Source: Terrirubrum flagellatum
GTDB lineage: Bacteria; Pseudomonadota; Alphaproteobacteria; Rhizobiales; Beijerinckiaceae
DNA length: 64,000 nt
Assembly (NCBI RefSeq): GCF_022059845.1
Contig: NZ_CP091851.1
Coordinates: 5,321,501-5,385,500 of the forward strand
Reading direction: 5' to 3'
A program made the position numbers and the translations under genes. Positions 9,595 to 18,571 of the stretch are shown here, piece by piece. Below the pieces are notes generated by a model. It did not search any database. It was not told the origin of the DNA and worked only from the letters and a program-made list of their open reading frames with translations. Position 1 is the first letter of the stretch. Every line of letters begins with the position of its first letter.

Positions 9595-10671
9595 ATGGCC
9601 CGCATCACGTTGCGCCAATTGCTCGATCACGCCGCTGAGAACGACTATGGCGTGCCGGCCTTCAATATCAACAATATGGAGCAGGCGCTGGCGATCATGG
9701 AGGCGGCGAACGCCGTCGACGCGCCCGTGATCATCCAGGCCTCGCGCGGCGCGCGCGCCTATGCGAACGATGTCATGCTCAGGCACATGATGGATGCGGT
9801 CACCGAGATCTATCCGCATATTGCCGTTTGCGTGCATCTCGATCACGGCAACGAGCCTGCGACCTGCATGACCGCGATCCAGGCCGGCTTCACCTCGGTC
9901 ATGATGGACGGTTCACTGAAATCCGACGGCAAGACGCCGGGCGACTGGACCTACAATGTCGGCGTGACGAAGAAGGTGGTCGAGATGTCCCATCTCGGAG
10001 GCATCTCGGTTGAAGGCGAGCTCGGCGTGCTCGGCTCGCTCGAAACCGGCGAAGGCGAGAAGGAAGATGGTCACGGCGCCGAGGGCAAACTCAGCCATGA
10101 CCAGCTTCTCACCAATCCTGATGAAGCCGTGAAATTCGTTGCGGAGACGAAGGTTGATGCGCTTGCGATCGCCATGGGCACCTCGCACGGCGCCTACAAA
10201 TTCTCGCGCAAGCCCGACGGCAAGGTGCTCGCGATGAATGTCATCGAGGAGATTCACCGGAAGCTGCCGAACACCCATCTCGTGATGCACGGCTCCTCGT
10301 CGGTGCCGCAGGAATTGCAGGACGTCATCAACAAGTTCGGCGGCCAGATGAAGCCGACCTGGGGCGTGCCGGTCGAGGAAATCCAGCGCGGCATCCGCAA
10401 CGGCGTGCGCAAGATCAACATCGACACCGACAACCGCATGGCGATGACCGGACAGATCCGGAAAGTGTTCGCGGAAAGCCCCGGCGAATTCGATCCGCGC
10501 AAATATCTGAAGCCCGCCATGGAGGCGATGACGAAGCTCTGCAAGCAGCGCCTGCAGGAATTCAACACCGCCGGCCAGGCTTCGAAGATCAAGAAGGTCG
10601 CGACGCTCGCCGACATGGCGAAGCGCTACGCCAAGGGCGAACTCGATCCGGTGATTGGCGCGGCGAAGTAA
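9595..10671 (+). CDS. fba: Class II fructose-bisphosphate aldolase (Calvin-cycle subtype)
   Basis: A 358-residue zinc-dependent aldolase that joins or splits fructose 1,6-bisphosphate. Visible: [15 protein letters not shown] at the N-terminus, the active-site and zinc motif HLDHGNE at 81-87, [17 protein letters not shown] with conserved acidic residues, GTSHGAYKF with a zinc His, and MHGSSSVP with another. The length and the [12 protein letters not shown] segment fit the subtype often called CbbA/FbaA that also uses sedoheptulose bisphosphate. It lies 129 bases after the broken coiled-coil gene, with GGAGAGAGG before the start. A REP-like element follows. Confidence 0.96.
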   Translation: MARITLRQLLDHAAENDYGVPAFNINNMEQALAIMEAANAVDAPVIIQASRGARAYANDVMLRHMMDAVTEIYPHIAVCVHLDHGNEPATCMTAIQAGFTSVMMDGSLKSDGKTPGDWTYNVGVTKKVVEMSHLGGISVEGELGVLGSLETGEGEKEDGHGAEGKLSHDQLLTNPDEAVKFVAETKVDALAIAMGTSHGAYKFSRKPDGKVLAMNVIEEIHRKLPNTHLVMHGSSSVPQELQDVINKFGGQMKPTWGVPVEEIQRGIRNGVRKINIDTDNRMAMTGQIRKVFAESPGEFDPRKYLKPAMEAMTKLCKQRLQEFNTAGQASKIKKVATLADMAKRYAKGELDPVIGAAK

Positions 10672-10725
10672 GCGGCCGAACAGGAAACGAGCCTTTGCCG
10701 CTGCAGCGTGCTGCGCACCTCTCCT

Positions 10726-10812
10726 GTCATCGCCGGGCTTGACCCGGCGATCCAGAACAAGATTTCACATCGCGGATAATCGCTGGATCGCCGGGTCAAG
10801 CCCGGCGATGAC
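10726..10812. repeat. REP-like inverted-repeat pair
   Basis: GTCATCGCCGGGCTTGACCC near 10726 is mirrored by the complementary GGGTCAAGCCCGGCGATGAC ending at 10812, each with internal symmetry. It fills the gap between the convergent fba and SDR genes and may serve as a bidirectional terminator. Confidence 0.75.
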
Positions 10813-10836
10813 GCTGGATGGAGATTCAGCCGCGCT

Positions 10837-11763
10837 TCATCGCTTCGGCATCTCGATGCCCATCGCCTTCGCCGCCATGCTGACGAGCTTGTAGGTCTGG
10901 TCGAACGCTTCCTCGATCTCGAGCTCCTTCGCAGGATCGCTGATCTCGTCGAAACGCGCGGCGATGTTTTCGGGCGTGCGCTCGGCCTCCGGGAAATAGA
11001 CGCCTTCAGTCTCCGTGATCAGCGTGCGCGCGAAGGTTCCTGCGCCAGCGGCGAGGATGACGCGCGACGGCGCGTCCTCACTGACGAGATAGAGAACGCC
11101 GGGGGTGATCGATTCAGGCGTCATCAGCGCAAAGATGTCTGGCGGAACGAGGCCCTCCGTCATGCGCGTGCCGGCCGTCGGCGCCAGCGTGTTGACGCGA
11201 ATGTCGTGCTTGCGGCCTTCGAGATGCAGCACATTCATCAGACCGATCATCGCCGTCTTCGCCGCGCCGTAATTCGACTGGCCGAAATTGCCATAGATGC
11301 CGGAGCCCGAGCTCGTGAAGACGATGCGGCCATAATTCTGCGTGCGCATCGCATCCCACACGGCCTTGGCGCAATTCACGCTGCCCATGAGATGCACGTC
11401 GAGTACGAGGCGGAAATCCTCGGCGGTCATCTTGGCGAAGCTCTTGTCGCGCAGGATGCCGGCGTTGTTGATCAGAATGTCGATGCGGCTGAAGCGCGAC
11501 AGCGCGCGGCCGACCATCACATCGACTTCCGTGGAATTGGCGACATCGACGCCGACCGCCATGGCTTCCCCGCCTTTGGCGGCGATTTCGGAGACGACAG
11601 CCTCCGCCGCTTCGAGCGAACGGCCGGTGCCGTCGCGCGCCGCGCCGACATCGGCGATCACCACCTTGGCGCCGCGCGCTGCAAGCCCCATCGCATGAGC
11701 GCGGCCAAGCCCGCCGCCGGCGCCGGTGACGATGGCGACGCGGCCCTCGAAGCGGATGCTCAT
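10837..11763 (-). CDS. SDR family NAD(P)-dependent oxidoreductase
   Basis: A 308-residue short-chain dehydrogenase. The cofactor motif VTGAGGGLGRAHA lies at about 12-24, NNAG at about 95, the catalytic Ser in FTSSGSG and the YGAAK active-site pair near 170. The C-terminal extension beyond 250 residues resembles the dehydrogenase domain of the multifunctional (R)-hydroxyacyl-CoA type (17-beta-HSD4-like). Its start overlaps the MaoC stop by four bases (ATGA), so it is the last gene of a translationally coupled trio. A role in 3-hydroxyacyl-CoA oxidation is inferred from that pairing; the substrate is unknown. Confidence 0.88.
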   Translation of the reverse strand: MSIRFEGRVAIVTGAGGGLGRAHAMGLAARGAKVVIADVGAARDGTGRSLEAAEAVVSEIAAKGGEAMAVGVDVANSTEVDVMVGRALSRFSRIDILINNAGILRDKSFAKMTAEDFRLVLDVHLMGSVNCAKAVWDAMRTQNYGRIVFTSSGSGIYGNFGQSNYGAAKTAMIGLMNVLHLEGRKHDIRVNTLAPTAGTRMTEGLVPPDIFALMTPESITPGVLYLVSEDAPSRVILAAGAGTFARTLITETEGVYFPEAERTPENIAARFDEISDPAKELEIEEAFDQTYKLVSMAAKAMGIEMPKR

Positions 11764-12251
11764 GCGCTTTCCCTCGCTTTGGCGTGCTCAGCCGCGATCT
11801 TCGTCATCGTGATCCAGTCGGCGACGAGCGCGGGTCTTGTAGTCCCCTCGATATCGACGGCGACCGCGTATTTCGTCACCCAGTCGACCGCCGATTTCTG
11901 TTCGCAGGAGCGCAGCGTAAAGCGTCCGCGCACCTTCGCGCCCGAGGGAACAGGCGTGAGAAAACGAATCTTGTCGAATCCATAATTCACGCCCATGGCG
12001 CGATGTTCGATTTCAGGCAGCGCGTCGTAGGCGAAGGCGCTCAGCATCGAGAGCGAGAGAAATCCGTGCGCGATCGTTCCCTTGAACGGCGTCGCGGCCG
12101 CAGCCGCCGGATCGACATGGATGAACTGGTGATCCTCGGTCACGTCCGCGAAAGAATCGATCCGCGACTGATCGATGAGAAACCAGCGCGAGACGCCCAC
12201 TTCCTCACCGACGCGCGCGGCCAGCTCCTCGATCGTCAATGTCTCCGCCAT
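11760..12251 (-). CDS. MaoC family hydratase/dehydratase
   Basis: A 163-residue single hot-dog domain. The (R)-specific enoyl-CoA hydratase motif is visible at about 37-50: FADVTEDHQFIHVD, with the catalytic Asp and His, followed by the overhang region KGTIAHGFLSLSML. Members hydrate trans-2-enoyl-CoA to (R)-3-hydroxyacyl-CoA. Start ATG 12251 overlaps the upstream SDR stop by one base (TGATG); a TTG one codon earlier is less likely. With an SDR on each side it suggests a short pathway for a CoA-thioester or branched substrate. Confidence 0.88.
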   Translation of the reverse strand: MAETLTIEELAARVGEEVGVSRWFLIDQSRIDSFADVTEDHQFIHVDPAAAAATPFKGTIAHGFLSLSMLSAFAYDALPEIEHRAMGVNYGFDKIRFLTPVPSGAKVRGRFTLRSCEQKSAVDWVTKYAVAVDIEGTTRPALVADWITMTKIAAEHAKARESA

Positions 12252-13072
12252 CAATGCGCCCCTTCAAACAAATTATGTCCGACTTCACAGGCGATGCCGC
12301 CATCGAGCGGCAGGATCGCGCCAGTGACATAGGCGCCGCCGCGTCCGCAGAGAAACAGCACGGCGCCGGCGATATCGTCGGGTCTGCCGATACGGCCGAG
12401 CGGCACGGTCGATCCGACTTTCGCCGCCTGTTCTTCGCTCGCCGTCGCAAATGCCGTCATGCGACTCTGGAAGGGGCCGGGCGCGAAGGCGTTGAAGGTG
12501 ATGTGCTTGCCGGAAAATTCCTTGGCGAAAATGCGCGTGAGATGATGCACGGCGGCTTTGGACGCGGAATAGGAATAAGCGCCGTCGGCGATCGGCTGCG
12601 AACCCATCACGGAGCCGAGATTGATCACGCGCGCGGGATCGTCATCGGTCGATGAGGCCTCGAGCAGCGGCATCAGATCGCGCGTCAGCGTAAACAGGCC
12701 GGCGACGTTCACCGACATGATTCCATCCCACGCCTTCCAGGGAAATTGTTCGAACGGCTCGCCCCAGCTCTTGCCGGCGTTGTTGATGAGAATGTGAAGC
12801 TGCGACGCGCGCGCCTTCACCTCCGCCGCCAGCGCCGTCACGCCCGCCTCTGTCCCGACATCGCCCGCGAAGCCTTCGCACGAGCCTGACGCGCCAAGCG
12901 CGTTGAGCTCCTTTGCGACGGCCTCGCAGGCGTCGCCCTTGCGCGAGGCGATCAGCACGCGCGCGCCGGCGCGCACCAGCGCTTCCGCGGCCATGCGGCC
13001 GATGCCGGTGGCGGCGCCGGTGACCAGCGCCGTCTTTCCGGCCGCCGAGAAGAGATGATCGAGATAGGCCAT
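12251..13072 (-). CDS. SDR family oxidoreductase
   Basis: A 273-residue short-chain dehydrogenase and first gene of the SDR-MaoC-SDR operon. The nucleotide motif VTGAATGIGRMAAEALVRAG is at about 18-37, NNAGKSWGEP near 95, catalytic Ser in NLGSVMGS, and YSASKAAVHHL with the Tyr/Lys pair near 165; the C-terminus has the usual LPLDGG strand. The Ser-Arg in IASRK at the end of strand 2 suggests NADP(H) preference. Only 31 bases separate its start from a RIME-like repeat (13104-13218), so its promoter must overlap or lie within that element. Confidence 0.88.
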   Translation of the reverse strand: MAYLDHLFSAAGKTALVTGAATGIGRMAAEALVRAGARVLIASRKGDACEAVAKELNALGASGSCEGFAGDVGTEAGVTALAAEVKARASQLHILINNAGKSWGEPFEQFPWKAWDGIMSVNVAGLFTLTRDLMPLLEASSTDDDPARVINLGSVMGSQPIADGAYSYSASKAAVHHLTRIFAKEFSGKHITFNAFAPGPFQSRMTAFATASEEQAAKVGSTVPLGRIGRPDDIAGAVLFLCGRGGAYVTGAILPLDGGIACEVGHNLFEGAH

Positions 13073-13103
13073 AGGCCGCGCGCCCCGTGAATTCGCCGCG
13101 CCC

Positions 13104-13218
13104 TTAGATCACGCCGCATTTTGATTGATCAATCAAAATGCGGGACCGTGATCGATTTCAAAAGCTGAGAGCATGGCTTTTGCGAAAAACCGGTTCCCAC
13201 TTTTTCGCGCCATGCTCT
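13104..13218. repeat. RIME-like mosaic repeat, copy A
   Basis: Two palindromes in tandem. The first is a perfect 28-bp palindrome at 13115-13142 centred on TGATCA. The second has arms AGAGCATGGC (13168-13177) and GCCATGCTCT (13209-13218) around an AAAAACCGGTTCCCACTTTT core. Copies B (62339-62478, inverted) and C (63682-63797) share both halves. Size and two-palindrome plan match the rhizobial RIME class. It fills most of the left part of the 300-base gap between the SDR operon and the lacI-type gene. Confidence 0.85.
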
Positions 13219-13307
13219 CGTTCGCGCGAGGGCGCACCATGCGCAGGGGCGATGATCCTGTCGAGCGTTGGGGTGAAGGCAATTGTGCAGCGCAGCGACG
13301 AGTTTGC

Positions 13308-13336
13308 TTGACTTTGGGGCGCCGGCGCACGAATTT
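13308..13336 (+). promoter_or_regulatory. Candidate promoter of the LacI-type gene
   Basis: TTGACT at 13308-13313 is a good -35 box; 17 bases later GAATTT (13331-13336) is a poor -10 box. The operator palindrome at 13344 would then cover the start of transcription, a usual arrangement for autorepression. Confidence 0.35.
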
Positions 13337-13343
13337 GCGGCAG

Positions 13344-13357
13344 CCAAACCGGTTTGG
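13344..13357. promoter_or_regulatory. LacI-family operator palindrome
   Basis: CCAAACCGGTTTGG is a perfect 14-bp palindrome with the central CG step typical of LacI-family operators. It ends 15 bases before the regulator's start codon, so autoregulation is likely. A looser CCAA-N5-TTGG site at 14382-14394, ahead of the binding-protein gene, may be a related but degenerate site. Confidence 0.7.
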
Positions 13358-13372
13358 AATCGGCGGAGGGGC

Positions 13373-14377
13373 ATGTCGCTCAAGGTTCTCGCCACCAGTC
13401 TCGGCCTGTCCAAGACGACGGTCTCGCGCGCGCTTGACGGTTATGAGGATGTCTCGGCCGCGACGCGGGAAAGGGTGCGCGCGGCGGCGCGCGCCATGAA
13501 CTACGCGCCCAATCCGATCGCGCGGCGGCTGAGCCGTGGTTCGGCCGAGGCGGTGGCGCTGGTCGTTCCCGCCGGTCCTGGCCATTTCTACGAGCCGGTG
13601 ATGACGCAGATGCTGGCCGGGCTCGGCGAGACGCTGTCCGAGGCGGGCTTCCAGCTTCTTCTGATGACAGCGCGTCCGGGCGAAGAGGAGGAGCGGACCT
13701 ATCGCAGGCTTGTCTCCTCGCGCATCGCCGATGCGGCGATCGTGGTGCGCACGCGCGTCGATGATCCGCGCATCCGCTGGCTGTCCGAGAACCGGTTTCC
13801 TTTCGTCACGCTCGGCCGCAGCGAGCACAGGCAACCCTTCGCTTTCATCGACGGCGATGCGGAGACCGCCTTCCGCGAGGCGACGGCGGCGTTCATCAGG
13901 CACGGCCATCGCCGCGTCGCGCTGATCGCCTCGCCCCGGCAATATTCCTTCGCGCGCATCCGCACGGCGGGCTGGCTCGCCGCGATGAATGCGGCGGGGC
14001 TCGCCGTCGACGCTTTTACGGAAGCCGAACCCACAGAGGAGGGCGGCCTTCTCGCGGCGCGCGCGCTGATCGAAATGCGGCCGCTGCCGACCGCTATTCT
14101 TTGCATGACCGATCGCATCGCGATTGGCGCCATGAGCGCCTTGCGCGCGGCGGGGCTGAAGCCCGGCGTCGATGTCGCGATCATGGGCCACGATAATATT
14201 CCGGCGAGCCCCTACACCGATCCGCCGCTGGCGACGATGGATCTGCCAGGCGCCGACGTCGGCCATGGCCTCGGTGAAAAGGCGCTGGCGCTGATCAATG
14301 GCGCGGACGCGGCGTCGCTTTCAGAAATCAGGCCGGTGTCGCTGATCTGGCGGGAGTCGGCCGGCGGCGTGACGTGA
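13373..14377 (+). CDS. LacI family transcriptional regulator
   Basis: A 334-residue sugar-responsive repressor. The DNA-binding head is at residues 1-50: SLKVLATSLGLSKTTVSRAL, then the hinge-helix region NPIARRLSRG. The rest is a periplasmic-binding-protein-like effector domain (about 60-330) containing TAILCMTDRIAIGAMSAL. Start ATG 13373 is supported by GGAGGG just ahead. It precedes and reads with a sugar ABC importer and a GH63-like hydrolase, so it probably controls that operon and senses its sugar. The effector-domain residues do not identify the ligand to me. Confidence 0.92.
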   Translation: MSLKVLATSLGLSKTTVSRALDGYEDVSAATRERVRAAARAMNYAPNPIARRLSRGSAEAVALVVPAGPGHFYEPVMTQMLAGLGETLSEAGFQLLLMTARPGEEEERTYRRLVSSRIADAAIVVRTRVDDPRIRWLSENRFPFVTLGRSEHRQPFAFIDGDAETAFREATAAFIRHGHRRVALIASPRQYSFARIRTAGWLAAMNAAGLAVDAFTEAEPTEEGGLLAARALIEMRPLPTAILCMTDRIAIGAMSALRAAGLKPGVDVAIMGHDNIPASPYTDPPLATMDLPGADVGHGLGEKALALINGADAASLSEIRPVSLIWRESAGGVT

Positions 14378-14425
14378 TCGGCCAATCATTTTGGTCGGAA
14401 TGAGAACAGGGTTGCGGAGGAGACG

Positions 14426-15709
14426 ATGATGAAATCAATGAAGCTGTTGATGCTTGGCGCTGTCGCCGCATTTGCGCTTTCGGCGCAAGCGCGCGCGCAA
14501 GAGATTCTGTTTCTGTCCACGCAGCTTCGGCCCGTCGAAGAGGCGCAGAAGGTTCGGCAGGTGATCCTGAAAGGCGGTCCGGCCGGCGTGAATTTCATCG
14601 TCGAGGAGCCGTCGCCCTTCCAGGTGCGTATGGACGCCGAGACGAAGGCGGGCAAGCGCACGATCTCGATGGTCGGCGCGCTGCATGGCGAATTGCAGCC
14701 GCTCGTTCCCGTCGGCGCGCTGGATAGCGTCGATGATCTGGCTTCGCTCGCGACGTCGCGCGGTGTGCCCGCGAATCTCATGGAGCTCGGCAAGCTCGGC
14801 GGCGGCAAGCTTCTCTATGTGCCGTGGATGCAGGCGACCTATGTGATGGCCGCAAAGAAGGAGGCGCTGCAATATCTGCCGGCAGGCGCCGACGTGAACG
14901 CGCTGACCTACGCGCAGCTTGCGGAGTGGGGCAAGAACATCCAGGCGAAGACCGGCAAGCGCGCGATCGGATTTCCCGCCGGGCCGAAGGGCCTGATGGC
15001 GCGATTCTTCCAAGGCTATCTCTATCCGTCTTATACCGGCGGCGTCGTCTCCACCTTCCGCAATTCCGATGCGGAAGCGATGTGGGCGTCGTTCAAGGAG
15101 ATCTGGCAGTACGTCAATCCGAACTCGCTGAATTACGACTTCATGCAGGAGCCGCTGATGGCGGGCGAGGTGATGGTCGCGTTTGATCACATCGCGCGGC
15201 TGAAGGACGCTCTCGTCGAAAATCCCAACGGCTATGTCACCTTCCCGGCGCCGGCGGGGCCGAAGGGACGCGGATATATGCCCGTCATCGCTGGCCTCGG
15301 CATTTCGAAGGACGCGCCGAATCGTCCGGGCGCGGTCGCTGCGATCGATCATCTCTTGAAGCCCGAGACGCAGGTGAAGATGGCGGCGGAGCTCGGCTTC
15401 TTTCCCGTGGTGAAGGCGCAGCTTCCGGCTGATCTCTCAGGCGGCGTGAAGCTTCTCGCCGAAGGCGTCGACAAGACGCAGAATGCGAAGGACGCGCTGG
15501 TGTCGCTGCTGCCGGTCGGTCTCGGCTCGAAGGGCGGCGAGTTCAACAAGGTCTATATGGATGCCTTCCAGCGCATCGTGATCCGCAACGAGCCGGTGCG
15601 CGCTGCGCTCGACGCGCAGGCGGCGACGCTGAAGGCGATCATCGACGAGACCAAGGCGCCATGCTGGGCGCCTGACAAGGCGAGCTCGGGCGCCTGCCCG
15701 GTGATGTGA
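14426..15709 (+). CDS. Sugar-type ABC transporter substrate-binding protein
   Basis: A 427-residue protein with a signal peptide (KLLMLGAVAAFALSAQARAQ, cleavage near residue 24) and a family 1 extracellular binding-protein fold. Substrate-fold landmarks include KLLYVPWMQATYVMAAKKEAL and AGLGISKDAPNRPGAVAAI. The C-terminus has two Cys that could form a disulfide (CWAPDKASSGACPVM). GGAGGAGA precedes the start; ATG 14426 and 14429 are both possible. It is the first structural gene of the importer and would deliver the solute to the two permeases downstream. Confidence 0.88.
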   Translation: MMKSMKLLMLGAVAAFALSAQARAQEILFLSTQLRPVEEAQKVRQVILKGGPAGVNFIVEEPSPFQVRMDAETKAGKRTISMVGALHGELQPLVPVGALDSVDDLASLATSRGVPANLMELGKLGGGKLLYVPWMQATYVMAAKKEALQYLPAGADVNALTYAQLAEWGKNIQAKTGKRAIGFPAGPKGLMARFFQGYLYPSYTGGVVSTFRNSDAEAMWASFKEIWQYVNPNSLNYDFMQEPLMAGEVMVAFDHIARLKDALVENPNGYVTFPAPAGPKGRGYMPVIAGLGISKDAPNRPGAVAAIDHLLKPETQVKMAAELGFFPVVKAQLPADLSGGVKLLAEGVDKTQNAKDALVSLLPVGLGSKGGEFNKVYMDAFQRIVIRNEPVRAALDAQAATLKAIIDETKAPCWAPDKASSGACPVM

Positions 15710-15712
15710 AGT

Positions 15713-15846
15713 CGTCATCCCGTGCGCGCTGCAACGCGCAGCATTGCGGCGCAGACACGGGATCACGCACCGATTGAAGCTCATCCTGCCAAAGGTCCCG
15801 GATCTGCATCGCGTCGCTGACGCGCCGCAATGCGTCCGGGATGACG
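15713..15846. repeat. REP-like intergenic repeat inside the ABC operon
   Basis: CGTCATCCCG at 15713 is mirrored by CGGGATGACG ending at 15846, with internal complementary segments (CAATGC/GCATTG, GGATC/GATCC). It occupies nearly the whole gap between the binding-protein and first permease genes. In this position it could attenuate or stabilise the message and so raise binding protein over permease. Confidence 0.65.
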
Positions 15847-15856
15847 GAAAGGCCTC

Positions 15857-16705
15857 ATGACCCGCTCCCGTCTCCTCCCCTATGCGCTGATCGCGCCCTC
15901 GACGATCTTCCTCCTGCTGCTGTTCGTGCTTCCGCTCGCGCAGACGATCGGGCTCGCCTTCACGGGTAATGATGGCGCGTCGCTTGAGAATTTCCGGAAG
16001 ATGGTCGGCGACATCAATTTCGGCGTGTCGATCCGCAACACCTTCCTGCTCGTGCTGGCCGTGATCCCGCTGCAGATCGCATTTGCGCTCGCGATGGCGA
16101 TGATGCTGCAGAAGCTGACGAGCGGTCGCGACATCGTGCTGTGGATATGGACGATTCCGCTTGGCGTCTCCGATCTCGCGGCGGGCCTCGTCTGGCTCGC
16201 GATCCTGCAGGATCGCGGCTATCTCAACTCCGCGCTCTATGCGCTCGGCGTCATCGAAGGACCCGTGAACTGGCTCTCCATCGAAAATCCCGGCACCATG
16301 TTCCTCGGCATCGTGCTCGCGGAAATCTGGCGCGCCACCGCGATCGTGCTCGTGATCCTCGTCGCCGGCGTGCAGCTCATTCCAAAAGAGTATGCCGAGG
16401 CGGCAGAGATTTTCGGCGCCGACGCCTGGACGCGCTTTCGCAAGATCACACTTCCTCTTCTGAAACCCAGCCTGCAATCCGCGCTGATCCTGCGCACGGT
16501 GCTGGCGTTCGAAGTCTTCGCCGTCGTCTACGCCATTGGCGGGCGTAATTTCCCCGTTCTCGTCGGTGAAGCCTACGCCTGGCAGAGCGAGAACCAGAAT
16601 TACGGCGTCGCTGCGGCTTACGCCATCCTCGTCATGCTGATCTCGCTTGGCGCGACGGTTTGCTATCTCGTCGCCTTGCGCGTGAAACCGGAGACGCAGC
16701 CATGA
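15857..16705 (+). CDS. Sugar ABC transporter permease (MalF/UgpA type)
   Basis: A 282-residue inner-membrane protein with about six transmembrane segments, the first at residues 8-30. The cytoplasmic EAA loop that contacts the ATPase is clear: EYAEAAEIFGADAWTRFRKI, followed by TLPLLKPSL. Length fits the short permeases of carbohydrate-uptake CUT1 systems. Its stop overlaps the second permease start by four bases (ATGA at 16702), so the two are made together. Confidence 0.9.
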   Translation: MTRSRLLPYALIAPSTIFLLLLFVLPLAQTIGLAFTGNDGASLENFRKMVGDINFGVSIRNTFLLVLAVIPLQIAFALAMAMMLQKLTSGRDIVLWIWTIPLGVSDLAAGLVWLAILQDRGYLNSALYALGVIEGPVNWLSIENPGTMFLGIVLAEIWRATAIVLVILVAGVQLIPKEYAEAAEIFGADAWTRFRKITLPLLKPSLQSALILRTVLAFEVFAVVYAIGGRNFPVLVGEAYAWQSENQNYGVAAAYAILVMLISLGATVCYLVALRVKPETQP

Positions 16706-17508
16706 AAGGTCTGCGCAGAGCCGTCTATCTCTCCGGCGTTGTCGCGATCTGCGCCTGGGTGCTGGTCCCGATCTATTTCATCGCGCTCGGCGCCTTTGGC
16801 GGGCGCACAGGAGTGTTCCGCTGGCCAAAGAGCATATGGCCAATGGATTCGACGCTTGCGGCGATGCAGACCTTCCTCGCGATCGAAGGCGTGGGCAAAG
16901 CCGCTCTCAACAGCGTGATTGCAGCCGCACTCTGCATGTTCCTGTCGATCCTGCTTGGCGCGCCTGCGGGCTATGCCCTCGCGCGCTATTCGTTCAAGGG
17001 CCAGAACCTCTATCGCCTGCTGATCATCCTGACGCGCGCCTTTCCGCTCGCGATTCTCGCGCTGCCTCTGACCGTGACTTTCATCCGCATTGGACTCTAC
17101 GACACGCCTTACGGCGTTGCGCTGATTCATACTGCGCTGGCGCTGCCCTTTGCTGCGCTGGTGTCGTCGAGCCTGTTCATGGGCATTCCGCGCGAATTTG
17201 AGGAAGCGGCCTGGGTGTTTGGCTGCACGCGCCTTCAGGCGTTTCTGAAAATCGTTCTGCCGCTCGCGCTGCCAGGCATGGCGGCGGCGGCGATCTTCGC
17301 TTTCGTGATCTCGTGGAATGAAGTCTTCGCGGCCTCGATTCTCACCGTGCGCGAGAAGACGCTGACCGCCTATCTCCTCACCGTGCTACGTGAATCGCCG
17401 CTGCATTACCGCTTCGCCGGCGGCTTCATCCTTATTGTTCCCTCGATCGTCTTCATCTTCGCGGTGAGAAAATATCTCTTCGCGATGTGGGGCATCGCTA
17501 ACAGGTAG
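16702..17508 (+). CDS. Sugar ABC transporter permease (MalG/UgpE type)
   Basis: A 268-residue inner-membrane permease, partner of the preceding one. The EAA loop is EFEEAAWVFGCTRLQAFLKI followed by VLPLALPGM. The conserved SWNEVFAASIL segment near residue 220 is characteristic of MalG-type subunits. Start ATG 16702 lies in the previous gene's stop region. The ATPase gene follows after five bases. Confidence 0.9.
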   Translation: MKGLRRAVYLSGVVAICAWVLVPIYFIALGAFGGRTGVFRWPKSIWPMDSTLAAMQTFLAIEGVGKAALNSVIAAALCMFLSILLGAPAGYALARYSFKGQNLYRLLIILTRAFPLAILALPLTVTFIRIGLYDTPYGVALIHTALALPFAALVSSSLFMGIPREFEEAAWVFGCTRLQAFLKIVLPLALPGMAAAAIFAFVISWNEVFAASILTVREKTLTAYLLTVLRESPLHYRFAGGFILIVPSIVFIFAVRKYLFAMWGIANR

Positions 17509-17513
17509 GCGTC

Positions 17514-18563
17514 ATGGCTGGCATCGTCATCGATCGCATCCGCAAGGAATTCGCCGGCGTCACCGCGCTGGCGGAATTGTCGCTCACCGTCGCTGACGGC
17601 GAATTCATCGCGCTGCTCGGGCCCTCCGGCTGCGGCAAGACCACACTGCTGCGCATCATCGCGGGGCTGGAGACGCAGACCGCCGGCCGCGTGCTGATCG
17701 GCGATCGCGACGTCAGCGCGCTTGCGCCGCGCGAGCGCGGCCTCGCCATGGTGTTCCAGAATTATGCGGTGTTCCCGCATATGACGGTCTATGAGAATGT
17801 CGGCTTCGGCCTGCGCATGCAGAAGAAGTCCGACGCCGAGGTCAAGCGCGCCGTCGAGCGCGCAGCAGGTCTTCTCCATATCGAGCCTTATCTCGAACGC
17901 TATCCCGCCAAGCTCTCAGGCGGCCAGCGCCAGCGTGTCGCCGTCGCGCGCGCGCTCGCGGTCGAGCCTGCGGTGCTGCTGATGGACGAGCCGCTGTCCA
18001 ATCTCGATGCGCTGCTGCGGTTGGAAATGCGCACGGAATTGAAGGCCGTGCTCGCCGAGGCCGGCACGACGACGATCTACGTCACGCATGATCAGACAGA
18101 GGCGATGGGCCTCGCGGACCGTATCGCGTTGATGCACAAGGGCGTCATCGAACAGATCGACAAGCCGCAGATCATCTATGAGCGCCCGGCGACGAAATTC
18201 GTCGGCGGCTTCGTCGGCAATCCGCCGATGAATTTCATCTCGCTGCCTGTCGCAAACGGCGTCGCGTCGCTGGGCGGATTCTCCGCAACGACGCCCATGA
18301 AGACCGGGCCGGTCATCGCTGGCGTGCGCGCCGAGGACATGACGATCGTAGGAGCCGGCGAGGGGCTTCCCTTCGATGTCACGGTGGCTGAGCCGCTTGG
18401 CTCGACCTGCCTGCTCACCGGGCGCATCGAGGGGCAGCTCGCCCGCGTCGCCGCGCGTCCTGACGCCAACATCGCCGCCGGGGCGCGCGTCGGATTGTCG
18501 CCCAATCTGCAGCGCATTGTCTGGATCAATCCCGCTGACGAGCGTGCTGTGATAGCCGCCTGA
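17514..18563 (+). CDS. Sugar ABC transporter ATP-binding protein (MalK/UgpC type)
   Basis: A 349-residue ATPase. Walker A is GPSGCGKTT at about 38-46, the Q-loop lies in MVFQNYAVFPHM, the signature is LSGGQRQRVAVARAL near 135, Walker B is VLLMDEPLSNLD, and the switch His is in YVTHDQTEAM. The C-terminal 110 residues form the regulatory TOBE-type domain seen in MalK and UgpC. It powers the importer encoded just upstream. The hydrolase gene starts 8 bases after its stop. Confidence 0.93.
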   Translation: MAGIVIDRIRKEFAGVTALAELSLTVADGEFIALLGPSGCGKTTLLRIIAGLETQTAGRVLIGDRDVSALAPRERGLAMVFQNYAVFPHMTVYENVGFGLRMQKKSDAEVKRAVERAAGLLHIEPYLERYPAKLSGGQRQRVAVARALAVEPAVLLMDEPLSNLDALLRLEMRTELKAVLAEAGTTTIYVTHDQTEAMGLADRIALMHKGVIEQIDKPQIIYERPATKFVGGFVGNPPMNFISLPVANGVASLGGFSATTPMKTGPVIAGVRAEDMTIVGAGEGLPFDVTVAEPLGSTCLLTGRIEGQLARVAARPDANIAAGARVGLSPNLQRIVWINPADERAVIAA

Positions 18564-18571
18564 AGAAGGAA

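Noticed and set aside
13133-14266. A 377-codon minus-strand frame through repeat A and opposite the LacI-type gene
   Set aside because: Its end (MARKSGNRFF-type peptide) is translated repeat, also seen in a frame at 63757-63942, and the rest is a shadow of the LacI gene.
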